Shown here piece by piece: positions 48,566 to 57,960 of a DNA stretch of 64,000 bases. Source of the DNA: Rhodobacterales bacterium (GTDB taxonomy: Bacteria; Pseudomonadota; Alphaproteobacteria; Rhodobacterales; Rhodobacteraceae); assembly GCA_002748265.1 (NCBI GenBank), contig PDRY01000012.1, positions 62,001 to 126,000 on the forward strand, read 5' to 3'. The notes under the pieces were generated by a model. That model was not told where the DNA came from, searched no databases, and saw only the letters and a list, made by a program, of their open reading frames with translations. The first letter of the stretch is position 1; each line of letters opens with the position of its first letter. The translations under genes and the position numbers were made by a program.

Positions 48566-49438
48566 TTATCTGGCGTTCTCCACAACGAGGCAGCACCACT
48601 CGCCAATGTCTTCCCGATCGACCAAGGCCATGCCATGCGCGGCATAGACCGATGCGACTTCTTCGCCCTGCTCGCGCAGCAGCCCCGACAGGATCGCCCG
48701 CCCGCCCGGCGCCACATGCGCCGCCATGGACGGCGCCAGATCGACCAGCGGCGCCATGAGGATATTGGCAAAGACCAGATCAAAGGGCGCCGCCTCGGCA
48801 AAGGCGGGCGCATCGAAGCCCGCAGCTTCGACGCAGGCAATGCGCCCCGCCATGTCATTGGCGGCGAGGTTGGCTTCGGCCACGTCAACAGCCACCTGAT
48901 CCAGATCGCCCGCCACAACCACCGCGTCGCTGGTGGCCGCCGCCGCCATGGCCAGAACCGCGGTGCCGCATCCGACATCGGCCACGCGGGTCGGCACACG
49001 CCCGGCATCCAGCTCACGATCATAGGCGCGCAGGCAGCCCAAGGTGGTGCCGTGATGGCCGGTGCCAAACGCCATGGCCGCTTCGATCAGGAGCGCAACG
49101 CGCCCCTCGGGCACCTTTTCGGCATCGTGGCTGCCATAGACAAAGAACCGCCCCGCCTCGACGGGTTTCAGCTCACGCCGGACTTTGGCGACCCAGTCGG
49201 TCTCGGGCAGTTTGCTCACCGCGAACGGCTTGGCGCCAAACGCGGCCGCCAGCACGGCCAGTTCCGCCTCGGAGGGCGATTCCTCGAAATAGCCGCCGAC
49301 TTCCCAAAGGCCGGAGCCGTCTTCGATCTCGAACACGCCCACGCCCATCGGCGCCGGGTCCATGCCCTCCATGGCCTCGCCCAGGCTTTCGGCGGGCGCC
49401 TTGCCCTCCAACGTCGTCAATGCGGTAAACGTGGTCAT
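48566..49438 (-). CDS. prmA: Ribosomal protein L11 methyltransferase
   Basis: A 290-residue SAM-dependent methyltransferase that trimethylates ribosomal protein L11. The SAM site has AMAFGTGHHGTTLGCL, VADVGCGTAVLAMAAA and the catalytic NILMAPL (NPPY-like Asn-Ile-Leu). AILSGLLREQGEEV is the usual C-terminal block. The N-terminal substrate domain is short and acidic. Start MTTFTALTT at 49438. Confidence 0.93.
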   Translation of the reverse strand: MTTFTALTTLEGKAPAESLGEAMEGMDPAPMGVGVFEIEDGSGLWEVGGYFEESPSEAELAVLAAAFGAKPFAVSKLPETDWVAKVRRELKPVEAGRFFVYGSHDAEKVPEGRVALLIEAAMAFGTGHHGTTLGCLRAYDRELDAGRVPTRVADVGCGTAVLAMAAAATSDAVVVAGDLDQVAVDVAEANLAANDMAGRIACVEAAGFDAPAFAEAAPFDLVFANILMAPLVDLAPSMAAHVAPGGRAILSGLLREQGEEVASVYAAHGMALVDREDIGEWCCLVVENAR

Positions 49439-49470
49439 GCCGGTCTCCTCAAGAGCGCATCCGCCCCATT

Positions 49471-49515
49471 TCTTTTGGCCCCAAATATCCCGGGGTGTGG
49501 GGGCAGAGCCCCCAC
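49471..49515. repeat. Dispersed intergenic element, copy B, with hairpin
   Basis: The first 25 bp (49471-49495, TCTTTTGGCCCCAAATATCC then CGGGG) are the same as copy A at 2748. The hairpin GTGGGGGC-AGA-GCCCCCAC (49497-49515) follows at once. It lies between proS and prmA, both on the minus strand, and probably ends the proS transcript. Confidence 0.65.
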
Positions 49516-49546
49516 GCGGGTCGCGCGCATCCGCGCGCTAAACCCC

Positions 49547-50887
49547 TCACATATGCGGCGCGTAAATCTCCGCGATCTTCGCGACAGCCGCTTCGGGGCT
49601 CAGTTCCTCGCTCTCACCGGTCCGGCGCGATGTCAGCTCGACCACGCCGTTCTTGAGCCCACGCGGCCCAACCGTGATACGCCACGGCACCCCGATCAGA
49701 TCCATGGTGGCAAACTTCGCCCCGGCCCGCTCATCGCGGTCGTCATAGAGCGGCTCCAGCCCGTGCGCGATCAGCCCCGCTTCCAGAGCTTCGCAGGCCG
49801 CATCCGCCGCCTCATCGCCCTGACGCAGGTTCACGATCCCAGCGTGGAACGGGGTCACGCCTTCGGGCCAGATGATGCCGTTGTCGTCGTGGTTCGCCTC
49901 GATCAAGGCGCCAAGAAGGCGGCTGACCCCGATCCCGTGCGAGCCCATATGCACCGGCACCTGGTTGCCATCGCGGTCCGTCACGGTGGCGCCCAAAGGC
50001 TCCGAATAGGTCGTGCCGAAATAGAAGATCTGCCCAACCTCGATCCCGCGCGCCACGCGCTTGCGGTCTTCGGGCACATCGGCCCAGACGGCTTCGTCAT
50101 GGGTTTCATCGGTCCGCGCATAGAGCGAGGTGAACTCGTCCATCACGCCCTGGCACTGCGCCACATCGTCAAAGTCGATGTCCCGCTGACCCAGCGAAAT
50201 GTCGGTGACCTGCGCGTCGTAGAACACTTCGCTCTCGCCGGTTTCAGCCAGCACAAGGAACTCGTGGGTGTAATCCCCCCCGATCGGCCCGCTGTCGGCG
50301 CGCATCGGGATCGCCTGAAGCCCCATCCGCTCGTAGGTGCGCAGATAGCTGACCAGATGGCGGTTATACGCGTGCAGCGCGTCTTCCTTGGTCAGGTCGA
50401 AATTGTAGCCGTCCTTCATGAGGAACTCGCGGCCCCGCATCACGCCGAAGCGGGGGCGGATTTCATCGCGGAACTTCCACTGGATCTGGTAGAGCGTCAG
50501 CGGCAGGTCTTTGTAGCTCTTTACGTAGGTGCGGAACGTGTCGGTGAACATCTCCTCCGCTGTGGGGCTGTAGAGCATGTCCCGCCCGTGGCGGTCCTGC
50601 ATGCGCAGCATCTCTTCGCCATAGCCGTCATAGCGTCCGCTCTCGCGCCACAGATCCGCCGATTGCAGGGTCGGCATGAGCATCGGGATATGCCCGGCCT
50701 TCTGCTGCTCTTCATGGACGATCTGTTCGATCCGGCGCAGCACCTTAAGCCCGAGCGGCAACCAGGAATAGATCCCCGCGCTGCACTGGCGGATCATCCC
50801 GGCGCGCAGCATCAGCCGGTGGCTGACGATTTGCGCATCGGCGGGCGTCTCCTTGAGAACGGGCAGGAAGTAGCGGGACAGGCGCAT
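49547..50887 (-). CDS. proS: Prolyl-tRNA synthetase (short alphaproteobacterial type)
   Basis: A 446-residue class II tRNA synthetase. It has [41 protein letters not shown] (motif 1 region), [55 protein letters not shown] (motif 2) and [16 protein letters not shown] (motif 3). It lacks the roughly 180-residue editing insertion of the bacterial long form, as is typical of alphaproteobacteria. Long motifs were read in parts. Confidence 0.96.
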   Translation of the reverse strand: MRLSRYFLPVLKETPADAQIVSHRLMLRAGMIRQCSAGIYSWLPLGLKVLRRIEQIVHEEQQKAGHIPMLMPTLQSADLWRESGRYDGYGEEMLRMQDRHGRDMLYSPTAEEMFTDTFRTYVKSYKDLPLTLYQIQWKFRDEIRPRFGVMRGREFLMKDGYNFDLTKEDALHAYNRHLVSYLRTYERMGLQAIPMRADSGPIGGDYTHEFLVLAETGESEVFYDAQVTDISLGQRDIDFDDVAQCQGVMDEFTSLYARTDETHDEAVWADVPEDRKRVARGIEVGQIFYFGTTYSEPLGATVTDRDGNQVPVHMGSHGIGVSRLLGALIEANHDDNGIIWPEGVTPFHAGIVNLRQGDEAADAACEALEAGLIAHGLEPLYDDRDERAGAKFATMDLIGVPWRITVGPRGLKNGVVELTSRRTGESEELSPEAAVAKIAEIYAPHM

Positions 50888-50929
50888 GGGCGAGCCTTTC
50901 GGAAAAGCGGTTTCACGTCAGGATCGGGT

Positions 50930-51118
50930 CTAGTCCCGGCTGCGGATGCAGGCAAGGCGCCTCAGCCATCGCGGAAAAAACGGCCAGCGACGGCGGCACT
51001 GCCCCTGATCGTGAGCACTCTTCGCCATTTTTGCAAAGATAGCGCGCTCTTCCTCAATCGAAGACGGCGCCTCATCGGGCGGAATGCCCCAATATTCTTT
51101 GATCCATGGCCTCTTCAT
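50930..51118 (-). CDS. Possible small protein (62 aa), unknown
   Basis: A 62-residue frame between proS and the divergent LysR gene. It reads MKRPWIKEYWGIPPDEAPSS, then EEERAIFAKMAKSAHDQG and a basic Arg/Trp-rich end. The first 40 residues look like a real folded small protein; the tail is less convincing. The ribosome site is weak. No family recognised. Confidence 0.4.
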   Translation of the reverse strand: MKRPWIKEYWGIPPDEAPSSIEEERAIFAKMAKSAHDQGQCRRRWPFFPRWLRRLACIRSRD

Positions 51119-51184
51119 TCTATGATTATCTCGTGCGCGCGGCAGTGCTTCACAGTCATGAAAAGCGAAAGCATCGTTTCAAAA

Positions 51185-52018
51185 ATGAAAGATCAGATCC
51201 TTTGGACAGCCCTTCCCGCTTTTCTTGCCATCGCTGATCATGGAGGGCTCACGGCGGCGGCCCAGCATAGCGGGCACAGCGCCGCAACCTTGTCGCGGCA
51301 TATCTCCCGGCTTGAGCAGCATCTGGGCAAGCGCCTGTTTCTGCGCGGTGCGCAAGGGTATCAACTCAGCCCCGAGGGCCGGGCCTTGCTCCCCCTCGCG
51401 CGGCGTATGGCCCATGACGCGGACCAGATCGAGCGATGGACCGCGGATGCCCCCGCCCCGCCGAGCCTGCGGATCTCGGCCGGGCCATGGACGGCGCGGT
51501 GGCTGGCGCAGGCGATTGCCCCGCAAGACATCTCGTGGCGGCCCAGTTTCGTCAGCGCCATCACTCGCACGGATATCGCCCGCAGGGCTGTCGATATCGG
51601 CATCCGGAATGCGCGCCCGACGCAAAGCTGGCTGGCGGGCCAAAAGATCGGCACGCTGCGCTACGCCGTTTTCGCCCGAGACCCAGATGTGCCGGGCTGG
51701 ATCACCATGACGGAAGACGCCGCGCGGCTTCCTAGTGCGCAATGGGTTGCCACCCATGTGACACGCAGCGGGGCACCCGTTTCTGCCCGGACCAACTGCC
51801 CGATCCTGGGCGCGACTCTGGCTGCGCAGGGGCATGGGCGCATCGTGCTGCCCCTGTTTGCGGGGGCGCTCACCTCTGGCCTGACGCGGATCGGAGCCCC
51901 GATCGACGCGCTCACCAGCGAGGAATGGCTGGTCAGCCACCACGAGGCCCGTTTTGATCCACAGATCCGGCAGGCGCTCACTGATGTCCGCGCCGCGTTA
52001 AAAGGCAAACCGGCTTGA
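51185..52018 (+). CDS. LysR family transcriptional regulator
   Basis: A 277-residue regulator. The N-terminal winged helix-turn-helix is clear: LPAFLAIADHGGLTAAAQHSG, ATLSRHISRLEQHLGKRLF and GYQLSPEG. The C-terminal effector domain is less conserved and somewhat short (RISAGPWTARWLAQAIAP onward), ending in ALKGKPA. An ATG nine codons upstream (51158) is in frame, but neither start has a strong ribosome site. Its target is not evident; the divergent neighbours are proS and a possible 62-aa gene. Confidence 0.85.
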   Translation: MKDQILWTALPAFLAIADHGGLTAAAQHSGHSAATLSRHISRLEQHLGKRLFLRGAQGYQLSPEGRALLPLARRMAHDADQIERWTADAPAPPSLRISAGPWTARWLAQAIAPQDISWRPSFVSAITRTDIARRAVDIGIRNARPTQSWLAGQKIGTLRYAVFARDPDVPGWITMTEDAARLPSAQWVATHVTRSGAPVSARTNCPILGATLAAQGHGRIVLPLFAGALTSGLTRIGAPIDALTSEEWLVSHHEARFDPQIRQALTDVRAALKGKPA

Positions 52019-52066
52019 ACGCCCGGGCGGCTTAAGCCATCTGAAAGGAAAGCTGAGGAGACGCCC

Positions 52067-53155
52067 ATGGCCCTGCCCGCCAAACAACAAGCGACCTATT
52101 GGGGCGCCGCCGCCGCCGTGACCTTCATTGCGCTCTGGACGCTCGGAGACGTGCTCATGCCGTTCATCCTGGGGGGCGCAATCGCCTATCTGCTGGATCC
52201 GGTGGCCGACCGGCTGGAGGCTTGGGGGCTGTCGCGAGCCCTCGCCGTCACGCTGATCTCGCTCACGGCGCTGCTGCTCTTCGTGATGGCGCTGCTGATC
52301 GTGATCCCGGCCTTGATCGGGCAATTTGCCGACCTGCGCGCGAACTGGTCTTCGATCATCGACGGGCTGACCGGACGGGTGCGAGACATGATCGTAGGTA
52401 CCCCGCTTGAGCGCTTTTTGGTCGATCAACAGACCTTCCAGAGCTACATGGCTGACCTGACCACCTGGCTTCAGAACCGGGCGGGTTCCCTGGCCGAAAA
52501 GGTGCTCGGATCGTTCCGCGGCGTGGTGAATATCGTCATGCTGCTGCTGATCGTGCCGGTCGTGACCATCTACCTGCTGGTCGATTGGGACCGGATGATT
52601 GCCGGGATCGACGATCTTCTGCCGCGCGATCACGCGCCCATCGTGCGCAAAATTGCGGGCGATATCGACAAGACCCTCTCCGGGTTCGTGCGCGGCCAAG
52701 GGTTGGTCTGCGTCATCATCGGCACGTTCTATTCCGTCGCGCTGAGCATCGTCGGGCTCAACTTCGCCCTGGTGGTCGGCTTCATTGCGGGGCTGGTGAG
52801 CTTCATTCCCTTCGTCGGCGCCATCATCGGGGGTGTGCTCGCCATCGGGCTCGCGCTCGTGCAGTTCTGGGGCGACTGGTGGATGATCTTGGCCGTGGCC
52901 GCGATCTTTCAGGCCGGACAGTTTCTGGAAGGCAATATCCTCACCCCCAAGCTGGTAGGGAACTCCGTGGGGCTTCACCCGGTCATGCTGCTGGTCGCCT
53001 TGTCGGTGTTCGGCGCGCTGTTTGGCTTTGCCGGGCTGCTTGTCGCGGTTCCGCTTGCCGCGATGCTGGGGGTGCTGTTCCGCTTCGGTGTGTCGCAATA
53101 CAAGGAAAGCCGGCTCTACAAGGGGCACGCGGGTCAGGAAGAAGGCGCGGAATGA
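52067..53155 (+). CDS. AI-2E family (PerM-like) membrane protein
   Basis: A 362-residue polytopic protein with about eight helices. It has the family blocks FILGGAIAYLLDPVADRLE, a central amphipathic region, VVTIYLLVDWDRMI, and GLVSFIPFVGAIIGGVLAIG plus LEGNILTPKLVGNSVGLHPVMLL toward the end. The AI-2E/PerM family includes quorum-signal exporters and uncharacterised permeases. GAGGAG precedes the start. Its stop overlaps the hdaA start (ATGA). Confidence 0.92.
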   Translation: MALPAKQQATYWGAAAAVTFIALWTLGDVLMPFILGGAIAYLLDPVADRLEAWGLSRALAVTLISLTALLLFVMALLIVIPALIGQFADLRANWSSIIDGLTGRVRDMIVGTPLERFLVDQQTFQSYMADLTTWLQNRAGSLAEKVLGSFRGVVNIVMLLLIVPVVTIYLLVDWDRMIAGIDDLLPRDHAPIVRKIAGDIDKTLSGFVRGQGLVCVIIGTFYSVALSIVGLNFALVVGFIAGLVSFIPFVGAIIGGVLAIGLALVQFWGDWWMILAVAAIFQAGQFLEGNILTPKLVGNSVGLHPVMLLVALSVFGALFGFAGLLVAVPLAAMLGVLFRFGVSQYKESRLYKGHAGQEEGAE

Positions 53156-53871
53156 CCCGGCAGCTCAGCTTTGACTGGCCACGTGACACCGCCATGGGCG
53201 AAGGCGATTTCTTCGTCAGCGGCCCCAATGCGGAGGCCCGCGCGCAGCTCGATGCGCCGCAGGCCTGGCCACGGGGCAAGCTGTGCCTGACCGGTCCCAA
53301 GGGCTGCGGCAAGAGCCATCTCGCCCAGATCTTCGCGGCGCGCCACGGGGCAACCGTGCTCAACACCGCCGACCTGACCCCCGACACGCACAGGCCCGAA
53401 GGCCCGACCGTCATCGAAGACGCCGACCTTTTGCCGCAGGACTGCGAAGAATGGCTGTTCCATCTTCACAACGCGCTTGCCCTGCGCGCGCCGCTGCTTT
53501 TGACCGCGCGGACAGAGCCCGCCCGCTGGCATATCCGGCTGCCCGACCTGGCCAGCCGGATGCAAGCGACGACCGTGGCCCGGATCGGAGAGCCAGACGA
53601 AGCCCTGCTGGCCGCCATCATGGTCAAGCTGTTCACCGACCGCCAGATTGCCCCGGCGCCCGACCTGACGGACTATCTGCTGCCGCGCATTGAGCGCAGC
53701 TACCAGGCCGTGCAAACGATTGTCTCGCGCCTGGACCGCGCCGGGCTGGCCCATGGCCGCCCCGTGACCAAGCAGCTCGCCGTGGATCTTCTGAACCACC
53801 GCCTGCCAACGCCGTCACAAGCGCGTCACGTCAATGTTGCAGGGCAAGAGAAACGCAGGAGGAATGCATGA
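53152..53871 (+). CDS. hdaA: DnaA-related chromosomal replication regulator HdaA
   Basis: A 239-residue AAA+ protein that, with the sliding clamp, promotes ATP hydrolysis by DnaA. MTRQLSFDW carries a clamp-binding QLSFDW motif at the very N terminus. Walker A is GPKGCGKSHLA (about residue 44) and Walker B-like VIEDADLL follows. It lacks the DnaA DNA-binding domain, as expected. It is coupled by ATGA overlaps to the AI-2E gene before and ppk after. Confidence 0.9.
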   Translation: MTRQLSFDWPRDTAMGEGDFFVSGPNAEARAQLDAPQAWPRGKLCLTGPKGCGKSHLAQIFAARHGATVLNTADLTPDTHRPEGPTVIEDADLLPQDCEEWLFHLHNALALRAPLLLTARTEPARWHIRLPDLASRMQATTVARIGEPDEALLAAIMVKLFTDRQIAPAPDLTDYLLPRIERSYQAVQTIVSRLDRAGLAHGRPVTKQLAVDLLNHRLPTPSQARHVNVAGQEKRRRNA

Positions 53872-56048
53872 CCAATCCGATCCCCACCGCAGATTTCCTC
53901 AACGCCAAGTTCCCGGACGCGATCACCGTCGAAGAAGACCTGTCCGGTCCGGCCCGGTTCTTCAACCGCGAGCTGTCCTGGCTGGCCTTCAACTGGCGCG
54001 TCCTTGAAGAGGCCGAAAACCCGCGCGTGCCCCTGTTGGAACGGATGCGGTTCCTGTCCATCTCGGCCACCAACCTCGATGAATTCTACACCGTCCGCGT
54101 GGCGGGCCTGCGCGAGCTGGCGATGGAGGGTCATACCACCCCCGCCGCCGACGGGCTGACCCCGGAAGAGCAACTGGTCAAGATCAGCGTCAACGCGCGC
54201 GAACTGATGGGGCGGCAGCAGAAGGTGTTCAACGAATTGCGCGCCCTGATGGAGACGCAGGGCCTGCACATCCTCAGCCGTCATGACCTGATGGATGAGG
54301 ACAAAGAGCATCTTCAGGACGTCTTCCTCGACAGCGTGTTCCCGGTTCTGTCGCCGCTGGCCATCGACCCGGCGCACCCGTTCCCGTTCATCCCGAACGA
54401 AGGCATTTCGCTCGCGCTCGAGCTGGAGCGCAACAAGGACAAGGCCCCGTTGCGGGCCCTGCTGCCCATTCCGCTCCAACTGGATCGGTTCATCCGGCTT
54501 CAGGGCGGCGAAGGGATCCGCTTCCTGCCGCTCGAAGAGCTCCTGCTGGAATACATCTCTGCGCTGTTCCCCGGATACAAGGTCAAGGGCCACTGCACCT
54601 TCCGCGTGCTGCGCGACAGCGATCTGGAGGTCGAGGAAGAGGCCGAAGATCTGGTGCGCGAGTTTGAAACCGCGCTCAAGCGTCGCCGCCGCGGCGAGGT
54701 TGTCCGGCTCAAGATGACCGAGAACGCCCCCAAGGGCCTGCGCCGGATGATCATGGAAGAGCTTCGCGTGGGTGACGAAGAGCTGATCCCCGTCAACGGC
54801 TTTATCGGCGTCGGGCAGCTTTCGGAACTGGTCGTGGATGACCGGCCCGACCTGCTCTGGACGCCGTTCAGCCCCCGCGTACCGGAGCGCGTTCAGGACC
54901 ATGATGGCGATCTTTTCGCGGCGATCCGTCAAAAAGACATGCTCCTGCACCACCCCTATGAGACCTTCGATATGGTGGTGCGCTTCCTCAAACAGGCCGC
55001 GGCCGATCCGAATGTCGTGGCGATCAAGCAATCGCTCTACCGCACGTCCAAACAGTCCCCGATTGTCGAGGCCCTGTGCGAAGCGGCGGAAGACGGCAAA
55101 TCCGTCACCGCCCTGGTGGAGCTGAAGGCCCGCTTCGACGAGGCCGCAAATATCCGCCAGTCCCGCCGCCTGGAGCGCGCGGGCGCCCATGTGATCTACG
55201 GCTTCATGAACTGGAAGACCCACGCCAAGATCGCCACCGTGGTCCGGCGCGAGGGCGACAAGCTGGTGACCTACACCCATTACGGCACCGGCAACTACCA
55301 CCCGATCACAGCTAAGATTTACACCGACCTGAGCTTCTTCACCTGCGACGCGGCCTTCGGGCGCGATGCCACCAAGGTGTTCAACTATGTCGGGGGCTAT
55401 GCCCATCCTGACAAGCTGGAGAAGCTCTCCATCAGCCCGACTCTGATGAAGCCGCGCCTGATCGAGCTTCTGGAGCGCGAGGCAGAGCACGCCAAGGCCG
55501 GACGGCCCGCCGAGGTCTGGGCGAAGATGAACTCGCTCATCGAGCCCGAGATCATGGATGCGCTCTACAAGGCATCGCAGGCCGGGGTGAAGATCAGCCT
55601 CGTGATCCGGGGCATCTGCGGCATCCGTCCGGGGATCAAGGGCCTGTCGGAAAACATCCGCATCAAGTCGATCGTCGGCCGGTTCCTCGAACACTCGCGC
55701 ATCGTCTGTTTTGGCAATGGCGGCGGGCTGCCCTCGAAGGATGCGCTTGTCTATTTCGGCTCTGCCGACTGGATGGGCCGCAACCTGAACCGCCGGGTGG
55801 AAACTCTGGTGCCGGTCGAAAACGCCACGGTGAAAGCCCAGATCGTCGAACAGATCATGGCGGCGAACATGGCCGACACGGCGCAAAGCTGGATCATGGA
55901 CGGCATGGGCGGCTGGACCCGGACCCCGCTTCCCGAAGGGGCGTTCTCGTTCAACTGCCACAAGTTCTTCATGGAAAACCCGTCGCTGTCCGGCCGGGGC
56001 AGCGCGGGCGCGAAGGATGTGCCGAAGCTGACCCATACCGACGACTGA
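53868..56048 (+). CDS. ppk: Polyphosphate kinase 1
   Basis: A 726-residue enzyme that polymerises the gamma-phosphate of ATP into polyphosphate. It has FNRELSWLAFNWRVLEEA at the N terminus, PHYETF-like HHPYETFDMVVRFL, KQSLYRTSKQSPIVEAL, the phosphorylated histidine in MNWKTHAKIATVVRREG, THYGTGNYHPITAKIYTDL and the C-terminal GSADWMGRNLNRRVE. Full length. The start overlaps the hdaA stop by four bases. Confidence 0.97.
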   Translation: MTNPIPTADFLNAKFPDAITVEEDLSGPARFFNRELSWLAFNWRVLEEAENPRVPLLERMRFLSISATNLDEFYTVRVAGLRELAMEGHTTPAADGLTPEEQLVKISVNARELMGRQQKVFNELRALMETQGLHILSRHDLMDEDKEHLQDVFLDSVFPVLSPLAIDPAHPFPFIPNEGISLALELERNKDKAPLRALLPIPLQLDRFIRLQGGEGIRFLPLEELLLEYISALFPGYKVKGHCTFRVLRDSDLEVEEEAEDLVREFETALKRRRRGEVVRLKMTENAPKGLRRMIMEELRVGDEELIPVNGFIGVGQLSELVVDDRPDLLWTPFSPRVPERVQDHDGDLFAAIRQKDMLLHHPYETFDMVVRFLKQAAADPNVVAIKQSLYRTSKQSPIVEALCEAAEDGKSVTALVELKARFDEAANIRQSRRLERAGAHVIYGFMNWKTHAKIATVVRREGDKLVTYTHYGTGNYHPITAKIYTDLSFFTCDAAFGRDATKVFNYVGGYAHPDKLEKLSISPTLMKPRLIELLEREAEHAKAGRPAEVWAKMNSLIEPEIMDALYKASQAGVKISLVIRGICGIRPGIKGLSENIRIKSIVGRFLEHSRIVCFGNGGGLPSKDALVYFGSADWMGRNLNRRVETLVPVENATVKAQIVEQIMAANMADTAQSWIMDGMGGWTRTPLPEGAFSFNCHKFFMENPSLSGRGSAGAKDVPKLTHTDD

Positions 56049-56054
56049 TAGACC

Positions 56055-56071
56055 CGGGGCACCGCGCCCCG
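56055..56071. terminator. Short hairpin between ppk and convergent DUF167 gene
   Basis: CGGGGC (56055-56060) pairs with GCCCCG (56066-56071) over a 5-nt loop, centred in the 27-bp gap between the two stop codons. It is the only candidate terminator for either gene; no U-tract. Confidence 0.4.
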
Positions 56072-56075
56072 CGGT

Positions 56076-56327
56076 TCAGTCGATGCGAAACTGCTTGTCG
56101 CGCGCGGTGTCGCCCCGGATCAGGGTCAGGCGCGATTTCGGCACACCCAAAGCCTTGGCCAGCAGCTTCGTGACCGCCGCATTGGCCTTCCCCTTGTCCG
56201 GCGGCGCCGTGACATAGACCCGAAGCGGCGTGCCCTCTTCGATCCGCTCGCGGGAGGCTTTGGGCGTTGCCTTGACGGCCACGACAGCACCGGGCTGGAC
56301 AAGATAAGAGAGATCGGGAAGCGCCAT
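56076..56327 (-). CDS. DUF167 (UPF0235) family protein
   Basis: An 83-residue protein of the YggU/DUF167 fold. It has AVVAVKATPKASRERIEEG, LRVYVTAPPDKGKANAAVTKLLAKALGVPKSRLTLIRGDTARDKQF, matching the family's PxxGKAN core. Function unknown. It converges with ppk and diverges from the nitroreductase. Confidence 0.93.
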   Translation of the reverse strand: MALPDLSYLVQPGAVVAVKATPKASRERIEEGTPLRVYVTAPPDKGKANAAVTKLLAKALGVPKSRLTLIRGDTARDKQFRID

Positions 56328-56412
56328 GGCGCCACCCTATCGCCGCCCCCAGCCCCCCGCAATCTGGCACTTCGCCCGGCGCGCCCCTATGTGTTGCAGG
56401 AAAGGAAACACC

Positions 56413-56997
56413 ATGTCTGATCACGCTCCGCTGCGCTCTCCTGAAACGCTCGACTTCCTGCTTGCCCGGCGCTCACGCCCGCCCAAGTTCCTGACCGCCC
56501 CCGGCCCGGACCGCGAGGAGCTGGAGACGCTGCTGACCGCCGCCCTGCGTGTGCCCGATCACGGCAAGCTGGAGCCCTGGCGGATCGTCGTTCTGGGCCC
56601 GAATTCCCGCGCGGAGTTGGCCGCCACGGCCCGCGAGACCGGCCCCGACCTGGGGCAGCCCGAGGACAAGGTCGAAAAAGGGGCTGCTCAGTTCGAGAGC
56701 CCCTGCACCGTGGTCGTGATCGCCTCCCCCCACAGCACGGATCGCATCCCCGAGGTCGAACAGACCCTCTCTGCGGGCGCGGTGTGCGTGAGCCTCGTCA
56801 ACGCGGCGCTAGCTGCGGGCTGGGGGGCAAGCTGGCTCACCGGCTGGATCGCCCATGACCCCCGATTCGCCGCGCCCGCCTATGGGTTGGCCGATCACGA
56901 ATGGGTGGCGGGTCTGATCCATATCGGAACCGAAAAGGCCGCCCCGCCCGATCGCCCCCGCCCGGACCGCGACGCAAAGACCGAATGGCGCCCCTGA
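56413..56997 (+). CDS. Nitroreductase family protein (YdjA-like)
   Basis: A 194-residue flavin-dependent reductase. SPETLDFLLARRSRPPKFL is the N-terminal FMN-binding block, followed by AALRVPDHGKLEPWRIVVL and AAGWGASWLTGWIAHDP. It lies in the compact YdjA-like group. The start at 56413 has AAAGGAAA upstream. Its stop overlaps the next gene's start (TGATG). Substrate unknown. Confidence 0.93.
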   Translation: MSDHAPLRSPETLDFLLARRSRPPKFLTAPGPDREELETLLTAALRVPDHGKLEPWRIVVLGPNSRAELAATARETGPDLGQPEDKVEKGAAQFESPCTVVVIASPHSTDRIPEVEQTLSAGAVCVSLVNAALAAGWGASWLTGWIAHDPRFAAPAYGLADHEWVAGLIHIGTEKAAPPDRPRPDRDAKTEWRP

Positions 56998-57734
56998 TGG
57001 ACCTGATCTTTCGATCCGTCTCCCGCGCCCTTGACCAGATCGGTGATCCGCGATTCCGCTCTGTCATGCTGCGCGGGATCGGCATCACGCTGGCCGCACT
57101 GATCGGACTCTACGCGCTCACCTTCTGGGGTGTCGGCGCGCTGATCGGGGACGGGATCACCCTGCCCTGGATCGGAACGCTGACCTGGGTCGATACCGTC
57201 GCTTCCTGGGGCTCTTTGGTGCTCATGCTGGGGCTGTCCGTGTTCCTGATGGTGCCGATTGCGCAGGCGGTGCAGTCGCTGTTTCTCGAAGACATCGCAG
57301 ACGCGGTCGAATCCCGTCACTACCCCCATCTGCCCCCCGCGCAGTCGGTCCCGCTGGCCGATGCGCTGCTGGACGGGCTGCGTGCATTTGCCGTGCTGGT
57401 CGGAGCCAACATCCTCGCGCTCGCGCTCTATGTGATGCTCGCCCCGCTGGCGCCGGTGATATTCTACGGGCTGAACGGCTTTCTTCTGGGGCGCGAGTAT
57501 TTCCAGGTCGCGGCCCTGCGCCGGGTGGGCGCGCGTGAGGCCAGACGCCTGCGCCGCCGCCACATCGCAACGATCTGGGCGGCGGGGGTTCTCATGGCAT
57601 TGCCGCTGACGATCCCGGTCTTGAACCTGCTGATCCCGGTGCTGGGTGCTGCGTCATTCACCCATATCTATCATGGGCTTACCGCCGCGACGGCGCGATC
57701 AGCCGGTGCAGGTTCTCCAGATCCTCGATGGTGA
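56997..57734 (+). CDS. EI24/CysZ-like membrane protein
   Basis: A 245-residue protein of about five or six helices. It shows LIFRSVSRALDQIGDPRFRSV, LMVPIAQAVQSLFLEDIADAVE, PVIFYGLNGFLLGREYFQVAALRR and the basic EARRLRRRH, an EI24/CysZ (sulfate-permease-associated) pattern. An ATG four codons earlier (56985) is possible. Its 3' end overlaps the convergent DUF1467 gene by 56 bp. Confidence 0.88.
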   Translation: MDLIFRSVSRALDQIGDPRFRSVMLRGIGITLAALIGLYALTFWGVGALIGDGITLPWIGTLTWVDTVASWGSLVLMLGLSVFLMVPIAQAVQSLFLEDIADAVESRHYPHLPPAQSVPLADALLDGLRAFAVLVGANILALALYVMLAPLAPVIFYGLNGFLLGREYFQVAALRRVGAREARRLRRRHIATIWAAGVLMALPLTIPVLNLLIPVLGAASFTHIYHGLTAATARSAGAGSPDPRW

Positions 57735-57960
57735 CCCATCCCGACAGGATCACCGCCGCGCAGATCCCCCAGATGACCACGGCCACGAGCGTGGTCATCT
57801 TCGCCTTCCGGCCAAGTTGAGGATCGGACGGCGCCGAGGAATGGGTCCCCGGCACCACATCTCCGGATTCGCCCTGCGTCGTGAGCCGCAGCGGCAGCAT
57901 CACGAAGAACACCATGAACCAGATCACGGAAAACAGGACGAGCCCGGAGGTGATGTCCAT
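57679..57960 (-). CDS. DUF1467 family membrane protein
   Basis: A 93-residue protein with two helices flanking a hydrophilic loop. LFSVIWFMVFFVMLPLRLTTQGE and GDVVPGTHSSAPSDP are DUF1467 hallmarks, ending LVAVVIWGICAAVILSG and a short basic tail. It is widely conserved beside the epimerase gene in alphaproteobacteria; role unknown. Its ATG overlaps the epimerase stop by one base. Confidence 0.93.
   Translation of the reverse strand: MDITSGLVLFSVIWFMVFFVMLPLRLTTQGESGDVVPGTHSSAPSDPQLGRKAKMTTLVAVVIWGICAAVILSGWVTIEDLENLHRLIAPSRR

Noticed and set aside
48635-51184. Upstream part of an 1127-codon plus-strand frame ending in the LysR gene
   Set aside because: It is antisense to prmA and proS; the LysR fold begins only near 51185.
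53826-56036. 736-codon minus-strand frame
   Set aside because: Antisense of ppk; no recognisable domain and no ribosome site.
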